From positions 1 to 53,045 of the forward strand of contig NZ_BAGA01000117.1 in assembly GCF_000308595.1 (NCBI RefSeq): 53,045 nucleotides of DNA, read 5' to 3'. Both the position numbers and the translations under genes were made by a program. The DNA is from Nocardia higoensis NBRC 100133 (GTDB lineage: Bacteria > Actinomycetota > Actinomycetes > Mycobacteriales > Mycobacteriaceae). The first letter of the stretch is position 1; each line of letters begins with the position of its first letter. The notes beneath the pieces are model-generated. The model was not told the DNA's origin, ran no database searches, and saw nothing but the letters and a program-made list of their open reading frames with translations. Below, one piece after another: positions 32,491-40,438 of this stretch.

Positions 32491-33678
32491 TCAGCCGAAG
32501 TTCTTGCCCTCGCCCCGGTAGGTCGGCACCGTGGTGCGGGATCCGTCCGGCTCGACCAGGTGCACCACGTCGAAGCGCTCGCACAGTTCACCGGCCTTCG
32601 CGTGCCGGAACCACACCCGGTCACCGATGCGCAGGGACCGCGCGCCCGACAGCGGCGTCTGAACCTCGCCCGCGCCCTCGGTGCCGAGCAGTCCGAGTCC
32701 CTCGGGCCACACCGGTTTCGGCACGCGCGCGGCGCCCGCCGGGCCCGAGGCGATATAGCCGCCGGCGAACACGGTGGCGATACCGGGGGCGGGCGTACGC
32801 AGCACGGGGGTGGCGAAGAACAGCGCCGGGCGCGGAGTGAAGGCGCGGTAGTGGTCGAACAGCGTCGGAACGTAGAGGCCCGACCCGGCGGTGACCTCGG
32901 TGACCTGCGGGTCGGCGGCGCTCACCTCCAGCGAGCCGGTGCCGCCGCTGTTGACGATGCGCAGCGGGCCGGTCACCGAACGCACCGCGTCGAGGACCGC
33001 GGCGCGACGGCGGCCGATCTCGGCGGCGGAGAGCTTCTTGACCAGGCGCACGGCCGGATTGCTGTCGGGCAGGCCGGCGATCTGCGCCTCGTAGGTCATC
33101 ACGCCGACGACCTGGAAACCTGCGGCTCCGGCGGCGCGGGCCAGTTCGGCGGCCTGGTCGGGCGTGCGCAGCGGGGAGCGCCGTACGCCGAGGTGCACCG
33201 GCCCCAGACGCAGCGAGGCGTCCACATCCAGGCACACCCGGGGACGGATCCGGTCGCTGCCGAGTGCGGCGCGGGTCAGCTCCAGCTGGGCCGTGTCGTC
33301 GATCATCAGGGTGATCGAGGACAGCGCTGTCTCGTCGGTGCCGAGCTCGGCCAGCGCGGCACGATCGACGGTCGGATAGCCGAGCAGGATGTCACGGGCG
33401 CCGAGCCGGGCCAGCCACAGCGCTTCGCGCAACGAATAGGACATGATGCCCGCGAAGCCGCCGTCGGCGGTCAGGCCGGAGCCGAGCACCGACTCCAGCA
33501 CGGCACGACAGCGCACCGACTTCGAGGCGACCCGGATCGGCGTGCCGGCGGCGCGGCGCACCAGATCGGCGGCGTTCGCGCGCAAGGCGGTGAGATCCAG
33601 CGCCGCGAGTGGCGGATCGAGGTCGGCGGTGGCCGCGTGCAGCCCGGGAATCGACGAGGTCTGGCTCACCTCGTCCAC
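32491..33678 (-). CDS. PLP-dependent alanine racemase-fold enzyme (amino acid deaminase/aldolase-like)
   Basis: Product of 395 aa. The N-terminal alanine-racemase-type barrel holds the PLP lysine in IRVASKSVRC, the VCLDVDASLRLGPVHLG strand and the phosphate-binding VNSGGTGS loop. The C-terminal domain (LSGARSLRIGDRVWFRHAKAGEL) is like D-threonine aldolase/D-serine dehydratase metal-binding domains; the HAKAGELCER segment could supply ligands. Likely acts on a hydroxy-amino acid such as D-threonine or D-serine. The start is GTG; a second GTG three codons later is possible. Tail-to-tail with the nuclease/helicase gene. Confidence 0.82.
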   Translation of the reverse strand: MDEVSQTSSIPGLHAATADLDPPLAALDLTALRANAADLVRRAAGTPIRVASKSVRCRAVLESVLGSGLTADGGFAGIMSYSLREALWLARLGARDILLGYPTVDRAALAELGTDETALSSITLMIDDTAQLELTRAALGSDRIRPRVCLDVDASLRLGPVHLGVRRSPLRTPDQAAELARAAGAAGFQVVGVMTYEAQIAGLPDSNPAVRLVKKLSAAEIGRRRAAVLDAVRSVTGPLRIVNSGGTGSLEVSAADPQVTEVTAGSGLYVPTLFDHYRAFTPRPALFFATPVLRTPAPGIATVFAGGYIASGPAGAARVPKPVWPEGLGLLGTEGAGEVQTPLSGARSLRIGDRVWFRHAKAGELCERFDVVHLVEPDGSRTTVPTYRGEGKNFG

Positions 33679-33722
33679 TCAACCACCAAGTTGGACAGAC
33701 GTCCAGTACCGCGGGGACGCGT

Positions 33723-34181
33723 TCAGACCTCGACCGCCCGCGCGGTCAACCCGCTGACCAGGTCGTCGAGCACCACCAGGGTGGTCTCGTCGTCGCAGCA
33801 CGCCAGCCAGCGCAGTACGGTGCCCTGCAACATCGAGACGCAGTAGGCGGCGATCGCGTCGACCGGCTCCAGCCACTGGGTGTTCGACCGCTCCGCGCAC
33901 AACTCCAGGAAGGCGGCGATCTCGGCGTCCATCTGGCGGAAGGTGGTCGCCGCGATGGGGTCGGCCACGCATTCGGAACTGGCTTCCCAGCGTTGCCTTA
34001 TGGTGCGGACGGTGGATTCGTAGGCGGTGATCTGTTTGTACGGGGTGGCCTTGACCAGTGGCCAGTAGGCCGTGATGCCGGCGTGCAACAGCACTCGCAA
34101 CGCCCGAACTCCGCCGTGATCGAGCGAGGCTGCTGCCGTTTCGACCGCCTCGCAGACGGTCGGCCGCAACCGGCTTTCCAC
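33723..34181 (-). CDS. TetR-type effector-binding domain without HTH
   Basis: Product of about 152 aa resembling only the C-terminal ligand-binding/dimerisation helices of TetR regulators (AYWPLVKATPYKQITAYESTVRTIR, about 45-69, then MDAEIAAFLELCAE and VSMLQGTVLRWLACCDDETTL). No helix-turn-helix precedes it in any frame on this strand. GTG is chosen because GGAG lies 5 nt upstream; a longer frame from ATG at 34304 adds 41 residues without an HTH. It might titrate a full-length TetR partner, be a ligand-binding protein, or be a decayed regulator. It has its own divergent promoter region. Confidence 0.65.
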   Translation of the reverse strand: MESRLRPTVCEAVETAAASLDHGGVRALRVLLHAGITAYWPLVKATPYKQITAYESTVRTIRQRWEASSECVADPIAATTFRQMDAEIAAFLELCAERSNTQWLEPVDAIAAYCVSMLQGTVLRWLACCDDETTLVVLDDLVSGLTARAVEV

Positions 34182-34279
34182 AATTTCTCCACGTGCGCTC
34201 AACGACGACTCCCTCGGCGAAAGACCTCGCGCCCCTGCACGGCGCGACTCGCTGAACTCGGCGGACAGTCCAGCTTCCA

Positions 34280-34292
34280 CCGGACCGTCCGG
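34280..34292. promoter_or_regulatory. Palindrome upstream of HTH-less TetR domain gene
   Basis: CCGGAC-C-GTCCGG, a 6-bp perfect inverted repeat with a 1-nt centre, about 100 nt before the preferred GTG. It could be an operator. The rest of the 34308-34633 gap is AT-rich near 34320-34380 and shows no gene. Confidence 0.35.
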
Positions 34293-34621
34293 TCCAACGT
34301 TCATCAATGGTAGAGGGTTTCCATGATTTGAGAACGGGTACAGCGCTAATTTTCATACTGAAAGATTGTTTTGTTATCCGACCGGGACTCCACCGCAACG
34401 TTGCGGGGCTTGCCTTCTGGCCGAACCCGCGCCTCGGGACCCTCGCTACCCTGTTCGGCGCGGGCAGGATTGTTCATCCGGTACCCGCACCTCGCTTCAG
34501 AGTACGGAACGATCACCGCAAGGCCAGGCCATGTGGCCGATTACACACTCCGGATCGGCACCACACCGGCATTCCGGGCACCGACCGGGTCACATGTTGC
34601 TCGCCGGGCACCGGCCGTCGA

Positions 34622-34627
34622 TAGCCT
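34622..34627 (+). promoter_or_regulatory. Predicted -10 element, leaderless phosphatase transcript
   Basis: TAGCCT (TANNNT) ends exactly 6 nt before the GTG. Confidence 0.4.
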
Positions 34628-34633
34628 GTAGCC

Positions 34634-35380
34634 GTGACCTCCCCGTCTTCGGCCGATCAGTTCCACATTCCCGGCACCTTCAACTTCCGCGACACCGGCG
34701 GGCTACGCACTGCCTCCGGCGCTCGGATCCGCCCCGGCGTACTGCTGCGGTCGGCTCAGCTCAGCGGTCTCGGCGAACGCGGTCACGCCGTGCTGCGCGA
34801 GCTGGGCGTCACCGACGTGCACGATCTGCGTGGACTGCGCGAGATCGAGAACATCGGCCACGACAATCTGCCCGACCACGTCCGGCTGCGGGTGACACCG
34901 TTCGACTCGCGGATGGGCGCGGCCCCGCCACACGACTCCGACGGCACCTCCGCGCTCGCCCACATGCTCGAGGTCTACCGCGTGTTCCCGAAGCTGCCGG
35001 AGGCCAATGCGGCGATCACCGAGATCGCCGAGTCCATCGCGCGCGGACAGGGCGCGGTGCTGGTGCACTGCGCGGCCGGCAAGGACCGCACCGGATGGGC
35101 GGTCGCCACCCTGTTGCGCGCGGTCGGCGTCGTCGAGGAGGACGTCTACACCGACTACCTGCTCAGCAATCACGCCGTGCCGGCATTGCGCGCGATGCTG
35201 GCCGAAACCCTCGGCCGCGGCGCGGAGCCGTCCACCGATCTGCTCGGCGTGCGCGAGGAGTACCTGCGGATCGCCACGGATTCGGTGCGGGAGCTGCACG
35301 GCGACCACGATGTCTTCCTCGACGCGGCCGGTATCGACGCCAAGCTGCTCGAGCGCTTGCGCGAACGGCTGCTGGTCTAG
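34634..35380 (+). CDS. Tyrosine/dual-specificity phosphatase, PtpB-like
   Basis: Phosphatase of 248 aa with the P-loop HCAAGKDRTGW (nucleophile Cys146, Arg152) and the N-terminal FNFRDTGG signature (about 16-23), as in mycobacterial PtpB, which removes phosphate from Tyr, Ser/Thr or phosphoinositides. The Lys and Asp directly after the Cys loop (GKDR) are typical of this group. No signal peptide is visible. GTG start with no Shine-Dalgarno; a -10 hexamer lies at leaderless spacing. It could counteract Ser/Thr/Tyr phosphorylation, but its partner kinase is not indicated. Convergent with the next gene, 4 nt apart. Confidence 0.9.
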   Translation: MTSPSSADQFHIPGTFNFRDTGGLRTASGARIRPGVLLRSAQLSGLGERGHAVLRELGVTDVHDLRGLREIENIGHDNLPDHVRLRVTPFDSRMGAAPPHDSDGTSALAHMLEVYRVFPKLPEANAAITEIAESIARGQGAVLVHCAAGKDRTGWAVATLLRAVGVVEEDVYTDYLLSNHAVPALRAMLAETLGRGAEPSTDLLGVREEYLRIATDSVRELHGDHDVFLDAAGIDAKLLERLRERLLV

Positions 35381-35384
35381 CGGC

Positions 35385-36590
35385 TCACGCGGTCGCCCGG
35401 TGCACCAGCCCGTCCGCGGTGATGCGGACCTGGTCGCCGGTGCGGAACCAGCCGCCGGTGAACCGGTTGGCCGTCGAGGCCGGGTCGTTCCAGTAGCCGT
35501 TGCTGACATTCGGTCCGCGACACAGCAATTCGCCGACTCCCGTGGCGGCGCGTGGACCCGCCAGCGCCAATTCCGTTCCGCCGAACGGGCGTCCGAGCAC
35601 GGAGCCCGCATCGGCGTCGGCGACCGCGAGACCGATGCCGCTGGTCTCGGTGGAGCCCCACAGCCGCCAGTGCCTGGCCGCGGGGAAGGTCTCGCGCAGC
35701 GCCTCGGCGACATCGCCCGGCGCCGGCGCCGCGGGCCGCGTACGCCTGCCCGCACTGCTGAGGCGACGCACGCCGTGGGTACACAGGCCGTCCGAGCGCA
35801 TGGCTGCCAGCGTGGAACGCAGGCCGGCGAACACTTCGGGGGTCGCCGAGATCATGTCGACCCGTTCTGCCACAAGGGCTTCGGCGATGCCCGCGGTGTC
35901 GCGCGCGAAGACCACGGTGCCGCCGACGGCGAAGGTGGGCAGCAGCTGGTCCACGCACCCGCGCGTGCCCGCCAGGGGTAGCAGGACCAGGTTGCGCACG
36001 CCGTCGGTCGGCAGATCGAGGGTCGATACCAGGGACCTGACCGCCGAGAGCAGATTCTCGTTGGTCAGTTCCACGCCCTTGGACTCGTGCGGATCGCTGG
36101 TGTAGCAGAGCACCGCCAGCTCGTCGAGCGAGGCGCCGTCGTCGATGAACGACGGCCCGTCGGGCAGAGGCGCGCCCGTGCCGAGCACGAAATCGGCCGC
36201 GCTGTCGGCGAGTACCTGCTCGGCGACCCGGTGCGGCAGACCGCTCGGCACGAGCACCGGGACCGCCCCGCTGAGCAACGCGCCCAGGAAGGCGCGGACC
36301 CAGCGCAGACCCGCGGGCATGCGGATGGCGACCCGGTCGCCGTAGCCGATGCCGTGCTGCTGCAATCCGCCGGCGATGCGCGCCCCCGAATGCCACAGCT
36401 CGCGGTAGGTGAGCCGGGGCCCACCCACCTCGACGACCGCCTCCCGGTTCGCGAAGGCGTGCACCTGACGGTCGAGCAGCTCCGTCAGCGCGGGATTGAG
36501 ATTGCCGTACCTGAGCACTCCGTCGGCGCCCCGCGCCATCGGGGCGTGCCGACCGTCCACCGGGTACTCGACCACCATCTGCTGCGTCAT
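35385..36590 (-). CDS. Truncated AMP-dependent acyl ligase-like protein
   Basis: Product of 401 aa that matches the N-terminal domain of acyl-CoA/acyl-AMP ligases. It runs to GGWFRTGD and ends about 14 residues later, so the mobile C-terminal domain with the catalytic Lys (about 100 aa) is missing. The phosphate loop is also altered: CYTSDPHESKGVEL in place of YTSGTTGxPKGV. WGSTETSGIG and the GELLCRGP strand remain. There is no extra domain downstream, because the phosphatase gene begins 4 nt away. GGAGGA precedes the ATG. It lies 119 bp after a crotonase on the same strand. It may be a non-catalytic or adenylation-only relative. Confidence 0.82.
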   Translation of the reverse strand: MTQQMVVEYPVDGRHAPMARGADGVLRYGNLNPALTELLDRQVHAFANREAVVEVGGPRLTYRELWHSGARIAGGLQQHGIGYGDRVAIRMPAGLRWVRAFLGALLSGAVPVLVPSGLPHRVAEQVLADSAADFVLGTGAPLPDGPSFIDDGASLDELAVLCYTSDPHESKGVELTNENLLSAVRSLVSTLDLPTDGVRNLVLLPLAGTRGCVDQLLPTFAVGGTVVFARDTAGIAEALVAERVDMISATPEVFAGLRSTLAAMRSDGLCTHGVRRLSSAGRRTRPAAPAPGDVAEALRETFPAARHWRLWGSTETSGIGLAVADADAGSVLGRPFGGTELALAGPRAATGVGELLCRGPNVSNGYWNDPASTANRFTGGWFRTGDQVRITADGLVHRATA

Positions 36591-36631
36591 TCGTCCTCCG
36601 CGGCGCCTGGATCCAGCAGGCCCCTGAACTA

Positions 36632-36647
36632 TATGACGCGGATCACA
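36632..36647. promoter_or_regulatory. CRP/GlxR-like site candidate
   Basis: TATGA-N6-TCACA matches the TGTGA-N6-TCACA consensus at 9 of 10 positions, 42 nt upstream of the AMP ligase-like gene, within the gap after the crotonase. Confidence 0.4.
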
Positions 36648-36709
36648 ATTTCGCGGGCAATCGTCGTTTCGCCGCGGATCGGCTCGCCGGCGGGCCGATC
36701 CCGCCGGGG

Positions 36710-37513
36710 TCAGCGGCCCCGATAGGTCGCCTTGCCCGGGCCGTTCTCCAGGAAGCTGCGCACGCCGCCCTGCAGGTCCTCGGTGTCGAAGAGCACGCCG
36801 GAGACCTCGGGGGTCACCGCGTCGGCATGGGCCACGCCGCCGGAGCGCCAGGCCTCGATGATCTTCTTGGTGGCCGCGTGCGCCTTGGTCGGGCCGTCGG
36901 CCAGCTTGTGCGCCAGCGCCAGCGCCGCCGGGTCGAGATCGTCGTGGATGTAGTTGACCACGCCCCAGTCGGCCATGGTGGCGGCGTCGTAGAGGTCGGC
37001 GGTCATCACGAACTCGCGGGCGCGGCCGGAGCCGACACGCTCGGCGAGCCGCTGCGGGCCGCCCATCGAGGGGGTCAGCCCGACCACGGTCTCCACCAGG
37101 CCGAACTTCGCCTTCGGAGTGGCCAGGATGATGTCGCAGGCCAGTGCCACCTCGAAGGCGGCGGTCAAGGTGAGCCCGTGCGCGGCGAACAGCACCGGGC
37201 ACGGCAGCGCCTCGAGCGGATGGATGATGTCGTCGAAGAGCCTGCGCCACAGGGCGGTACCGGTCTCGACGGTCAGCCCGTCGAAGGTGTGCACGTCGAC
37301 GCCGCCGGAGACGACCTTGCCCTCGGCGCGCAGCAGCACCGCGCGCGGCGGATTCGCGGACAGTTCGGCGATATCGGCGACCAGGCCGTCGAACATGGCC
37401 TGGTCGAACAGGTTCAGCGGCGGATTCGCCAGCGTCAGAACCGCGACTTCGGCGCCTGCCGCGGTGGTCTCACGGTCCAGCCGGGTGGCGGTCTTCGAGG
37501 TGTTCTCGCTCAT
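36710..37513 (-). CDS. Enoyl-CoA hydratase/isomerase (crotonase) family protein
   Basis: Crotonase-fold protein of 267 aa acting on acyl-CoA thioesters. LTLANPPLNLFDQAMFD, the oxyanion-hole segments SGGVDVHTF and AAHGLTLTAAFEVALACD, and the LVETVVGLTPSMGG region with a Glu where hydratases carry a catalytic acid are all recognisable. The pattern fits hydratase or isomerase but not a specific substrate. It is 119 bp upstream of the AMP ligase-like gene on the same strand and may be co-transcribed with it. Confidence 0.9.
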   Translation of the reverse strand: MSENTSKTATRLDRETTAAGAEVAVLTLANPPLNLFDQAMFDGLVADIAELSANPPRAVLLRAEGKVVSGGVDVHTFDGLTVETGTALWRRLFDDIIHPLEALPCPVLFAAHGLTLTAAFEVALACDIILATPKAKFGLVETVVGLTPSMGGPQRLAERVGSGRAREFVMTADLYDAATMADWGVVNYIHDDLDPAALALAHKLADGPTKAHAATKKIIEAWRSGGVAHADAVTPEVSGVLFDTEDLQGGVRSFLENGPGKATYRGR

Positions 37514-37519
37514 ACCGGC

Positions 37520-37525
37520 AGCCTA
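37520..37525 (-). promoter_or_regulatory. Predicted -10 element, leaderless crotonase transcript
   Basis: On the minus strand TAGGCT ends exactly 6 nt before the ATG. Confidence 0.4.
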
Positions 37526-37551
37526 AGGGGTCGATCTGCAAGACTGGCCGG

Positions 37552-38574
37552 GTGACCGAGACGGAATCCACAGCCGGTTCCTACGTCGAGCCGGGCGAGT
37601 TCAAGCGCGACACCAACTACATCACCACCCGGATCACCGCCGACGGCCGTGACGGATATCCGGTCGAGTCGGGGCGGTATCGGCTGGTCGCGGCCCGTGC
37701 CTGTCCGTGGGCCAATCGCACGCTGATCGTGCGCAGGCTGCTCGGCCTCGAAGACGCGATATCGCTGGGCCTGTGCGGGCCCACCCACGACAAATACAGC
37801 TGGACTTTCGACCTGGATCCGGGCGGGGTCGACCCGGTGCTCGGCATCCCCCGCCTGCGTGACGCCTACCTGGCCCGTTTCCCCGACTACCCGCGCGGTA
37901 TCACGGTGCCCGCGATCGTGGACGTGCCCACCGGGCAGGTGGTCACCAACGACTACGCGCAGATCACCTTGGACTTCTCCACCGAGTGGACGCGGTTCCA
38001 CCGGCCCGGCGCGCCACAGCTGTATCCCGAGGAGCTGCGCGCGGAGATCGACGAGGTCGCCGAGGTGATCTTCCGCGATGTGAACAACGGCGTCTATCGC
38101 TGCGGATTCGCCGGCGCCCAGGACGCCTACGAACGCGCCTACGACCGCCTGTTCGCCCGGCTGGACTGGCTGACCGAACGGCTGTCCAACCAGCGCTACC
38201 TGGTCGGCGACACCATCACCGAGGCCGACGTGCGGCTGTTCACCACGCTGGTCCGGTTCGATCCGGTCTACCACGGCCACTTCAAGTGCAACCGGCAGAA
38301 GCTCAGCGAGATGCCGGTGCTGTGGAGCTACGCGCGCGACCTGTTCCAGACGCCGGGCTTCGGCGACACCGTCGACTTCGCGCAGATCAAGACCCATTAC
38401 TACGCGGTGCACACCGATGTGAATCCGACCGGCGTGGTGCCCAAGGGCCCCGACCTGTCGAACTGGCTGTCCCCGCACGGCCGCGAAGCGCTGGGCGGGC
38501 GGCCGTTCGGCGACGGAACCCCGCCCGGCCCACCGGTTTCCGGCGAGGAGGTCACCGGCGGTCCCGGCGCCTGA
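37552..38574 (+). CDS. Glutathionyl-hydroquinone reductase-like (ECM4/YqjG-type) thiol transferase
   Basis: GST-fold enzyme of 340 aa. The active-site Cys51 lies in ARACPWANR, the CPWA motif of the xi-class that reduces glutathionyl-hydroquinones. It also has TVPAIVD, TNDYAQI and the C-terminal VYRCGFAGAQDAYERAY and GDTITEADVRLFTTLVRFD helices. Actinobacteria use mycothiol, so the natural thiol is probably not glutathione. GTG start. Divergent from the crotonase with 38 bp between them. The last ~60 residues are extended and Pro/Gly-rich. Confidence 0.92.
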   Translation: MTETESTAGSYVEPGEFKRDTNYITTRITADGRDGYPVESGRYRLVAARACPWANRTLIVRRLLGLEDAISLGLCGPTHDKYSWTFDLDPGGVDPVLGIPRLRDAYLARFPDYPRGITVPAIVDVPTGQVVTNDYAQITLDFSTEWTRFHRPGAPQLYPEELRAEIDEVAEVIFRDVNNGVYRCGFAGAQDAYERAYDRLFARLDWLTERLSNQRYLVGDTITEADVRLFTTLVRFDPVYHGHFKCNRQKLSEMPVLWSYARDLFQTPGFGDTVDFAQIKTHYYAVHTDVNPTGVVPKGPDLSNWLSPHGREALGGRPFGDGTPPGPPVSGEEVTGGPGA

Positions 38575-38579
38575 GCCGG

Positions 38580-38612
38580 CCGGGTTTTCCCGCTCCGAAC
38601 GGGGGAACCCGG
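38580..38612 (+). terminator. Hairpin after hydroquinone reductase gene
   Basis: A 13-bp stem with two G-U pairs (CCGGGTTTTCCCG against CGGGGGAACCCGG) and a 7-nt loop, just after the stop. No U-tract. Confidence 0.55.
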
Positions 38613-38699
38613 TCTGCACACGGATCGTTGCCGTGTTGGGCCGGCGTGGGTTCGGTGCCATAGAGTTCAGCCAGGCCGGATCGAAGGGGTAGTGAGGTC

Positions 38700-39467
38700 A
38701 TGAGTAACGGCGCGTTCGAGAAGACCGTGATCGCTTTGCTGGAGAACGGTGCCAAACTGCAGGGCCCCGCTGTCGACAAGTACATCGAGCGCCTCCGCCG
38801 GGCGCACCCCGGAGAGAGCCCGAACCAGATCGTCGCCCGCATCGAGAAGCAGTACCTGCTCGCGGTGACGGGAAGCGGCACGGCGGCGGGCGCCACCGCG
38901 GCCATGCCCGGCGTCGGCACGGTCGCCTCGCTGGCCACGATCACCGCCGAGACGGCGTTCTTCCTCGAAGCCTCGGCGCTCTACACGCTGGCCATCGCGG
39001 CCGTCCACGGGGTCGCCCCGGAAGCCAAGGAGCAGCGCAGGGCACTGGTGCTCGCGGTGGTGCTCGGCGACAGCGGCATGCAGATCGTGGAGCGCTCGGT
39101 CGGGCGGTCGGCGAAGAACTGGGGCACCCTCCTCGGCGAGAAGGTGCCCGGCCTGTCCGGCATGAACGACTCGCTGATGAAGCGGTTCATCGTGCGGTTC
39201 CTGACCAAGCGCCTGGCGCTGATGGCGGGCAAGGTGATCCCCATGGGCATCGGCGCGGTGATCGGCGGCGTCGGCAACCGGGCGCTGGGCCGTGCGACGG
39301 TCGACAATGCCCGCAAGGCCTTCGGCCCGCCGCCGCTGGACTGGTCCGGACACCGCGTCCCGGTGATCGACGCGGCCCCGATGACCGCCATCGATGCCGC
39401 GAAGCAGGCCGGTCCGGCGCGGCACAACGGATCCACGAAGGCCCCGAAGCCGATCGAGCGCCGGTGA
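38700..39467 (+). CDS. Conserved membrane-associated protein, unknown function
   Basis: Product of 255 aa. Two hydrophobic stretches (TAAGATAAMPGVGTVASLATI and IPMGIGAVIGGVGNRALG, cf. EcsC-like proteins) flank helices that include ETAFFLEASALYTLAIAAVHG. The segment MNDSLMKRFIVRFLTKRLALMAGKV is basic. No enzymatic motif. It overlaps the following ABC ATPase gene by 4 nt (GTGA), so it is probably part of a three-gene transporter operon. Ribosome site GTGAGG. Confidence 0.8.
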   Translation: MSNGAFEKTVIALLENGAKLQGPAVDKYIERLRRAHPGESPNQIVARIEKQYLLAVTGSGTAAGATAAMPGVGTVASLATITAETAFFLEASALYTLAIAAVHGVAPEAKEQRRALVLAVVLGDSGMQIVERSVGRSAKNWGTLLGEKVPGLSGMNDSLMKRFIVRFLTKRLALMAGKVIPMGIGAVIGGVGNRALGRATVDNARKAFGPPPLDWSGHRVPVIDAAPMTAIDAAKQAGPARHNGSTKAPKPIERR

Positions 39468-40438
39468 CGGCGACGCGTCCCGCCATCACCGTTCGTGGGC
39501 TGACCAAGCGCTACGAGTTCGTCCCGGCGCTGGCGGAAGTCGGCTTCACCGTCGCGCCGGGCACGGTCACCGGCCTGGTCGGCCCGGCCGGATCGGGCAA
39601 GACGACGGTGCTGCGCGTGCTACTCGGCTTCACCGCCCCGGACGCGGGAAGCGCGCAGATCGGCGTCACCGGTCCGGTGGGCGCGGTGCTCAACCCGCGC
39701 GGGCTGCATCCGGCCAGGGCCGCCGCCGATCACCTGGACGTCTACGCCGCCGCGGCCGATGTCCGACGCGACCGGGTGCCGGAGGTACTCGCCGCGGTCG
39801 GGCTCACCGACCAGGCGCGTACTCGCGCGGGCGAACTGTCCTTCGGCCAACAGACCCGGCTGGCGCTGGCCACCGCGCTGCTGCCCGATCCCCGGGTGCT
39901 GCTGCTGGACGACGCGATCGAAGGGCTCGACGCCGCCGAACGCGGCAGGCTGCACGACCTCCTGCGCGCTCACGCCAGGCGCGGCGGGGCGGCGCTGATC
40001 ACCGGCGCCACGCTGTCTTCGGTGGTGTCGACGGCCGATCAGCTGGTCGTGCTCAGCGAAGGCTCGGTCGTCTATACGGGCACCCCGGCGAAACTGCGGC
40101 GGGGTAATCCCGACCGGCTGATCGTCGCGGCCCCGGTGCCCGTGGCGCTGGCCACCGCGCTGGCCGCGCGCGGCTTCACCGACGCGGTCATCCGCCAGGA
40201 CGGGCGGCTGGCGGTGGCCGAGGCGACCGAGCCGCAGATCCGCGAGATCGCGAGCGCGGCCGGGGTGCGCATCGACGGCATCGTGGCCGACCCGATCCAC
40301 CCGGATCGCGTGCTCGCCTCGCTCACCAAGCCGCGGACCACGACGCCGCTGCACGCACCGCCGTCCTTCGTGCCGCAGCCCTCGCCCTATTCCGCGCCCA
40401 TGCGCCCGCCGCCGATGCCTCGAGGAATGCCCCGATGA
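39464..40438 (+). CDS. ABC-2 type transporter ATPase with altered catalytic residues
   Basis: Nucleotide-binding subunit of 324 aa. The Walker A is intact (GPAGSGKTT). The signature reads LSFGQ in place of LSGGQ, Walker B is LLLDDAIEGLD (Asp replaces the catalytic Glu), and the usual switch His segment reads ITGATLSSV with no His. The last ~60 residues include a basic linker and a Pro-rich tail. GTGA overlap with the upstream gene and ATGA overlap with the permease gene show tight coupling. ATP hydrolysis may be slow. Substrate unknown. Confidence 0.88.
   Translation: MTATRPAITVRGLTKRYEFVPALAEVGFTVAPGTVTGLVGPAGSGKTTVLRVLLGFTAPDAGSAQIGVTGPVGAVLNPRGLHPARAAADHLDVYAAAADVRRDRVPEVLAAVGLTDQARTRAGELSFGQQTRLALATALLPDPRVLLLDDAIEGLDAAERGRLHDLLRAHARRGGAALITGATLSSVVSTADQLVVLSEGSVVYTGTPAKLRRGNPDRLIVAAPVPVALATALAARGFTDAVIRQDGRLAVAEATEPQIREIASAAGVRIDGIVADPIHPDRVLASLTKPRTTTPLHAPPSFVPQPSPYSAPMRPPPMPRGMPR

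Noticed and set aside
34308..34633. Small ORFs in the gap before the PtpB-like phosphatase
   Set aside because: No ribosome sites, no recognisable product; the gap looks like a divergent promoter region.
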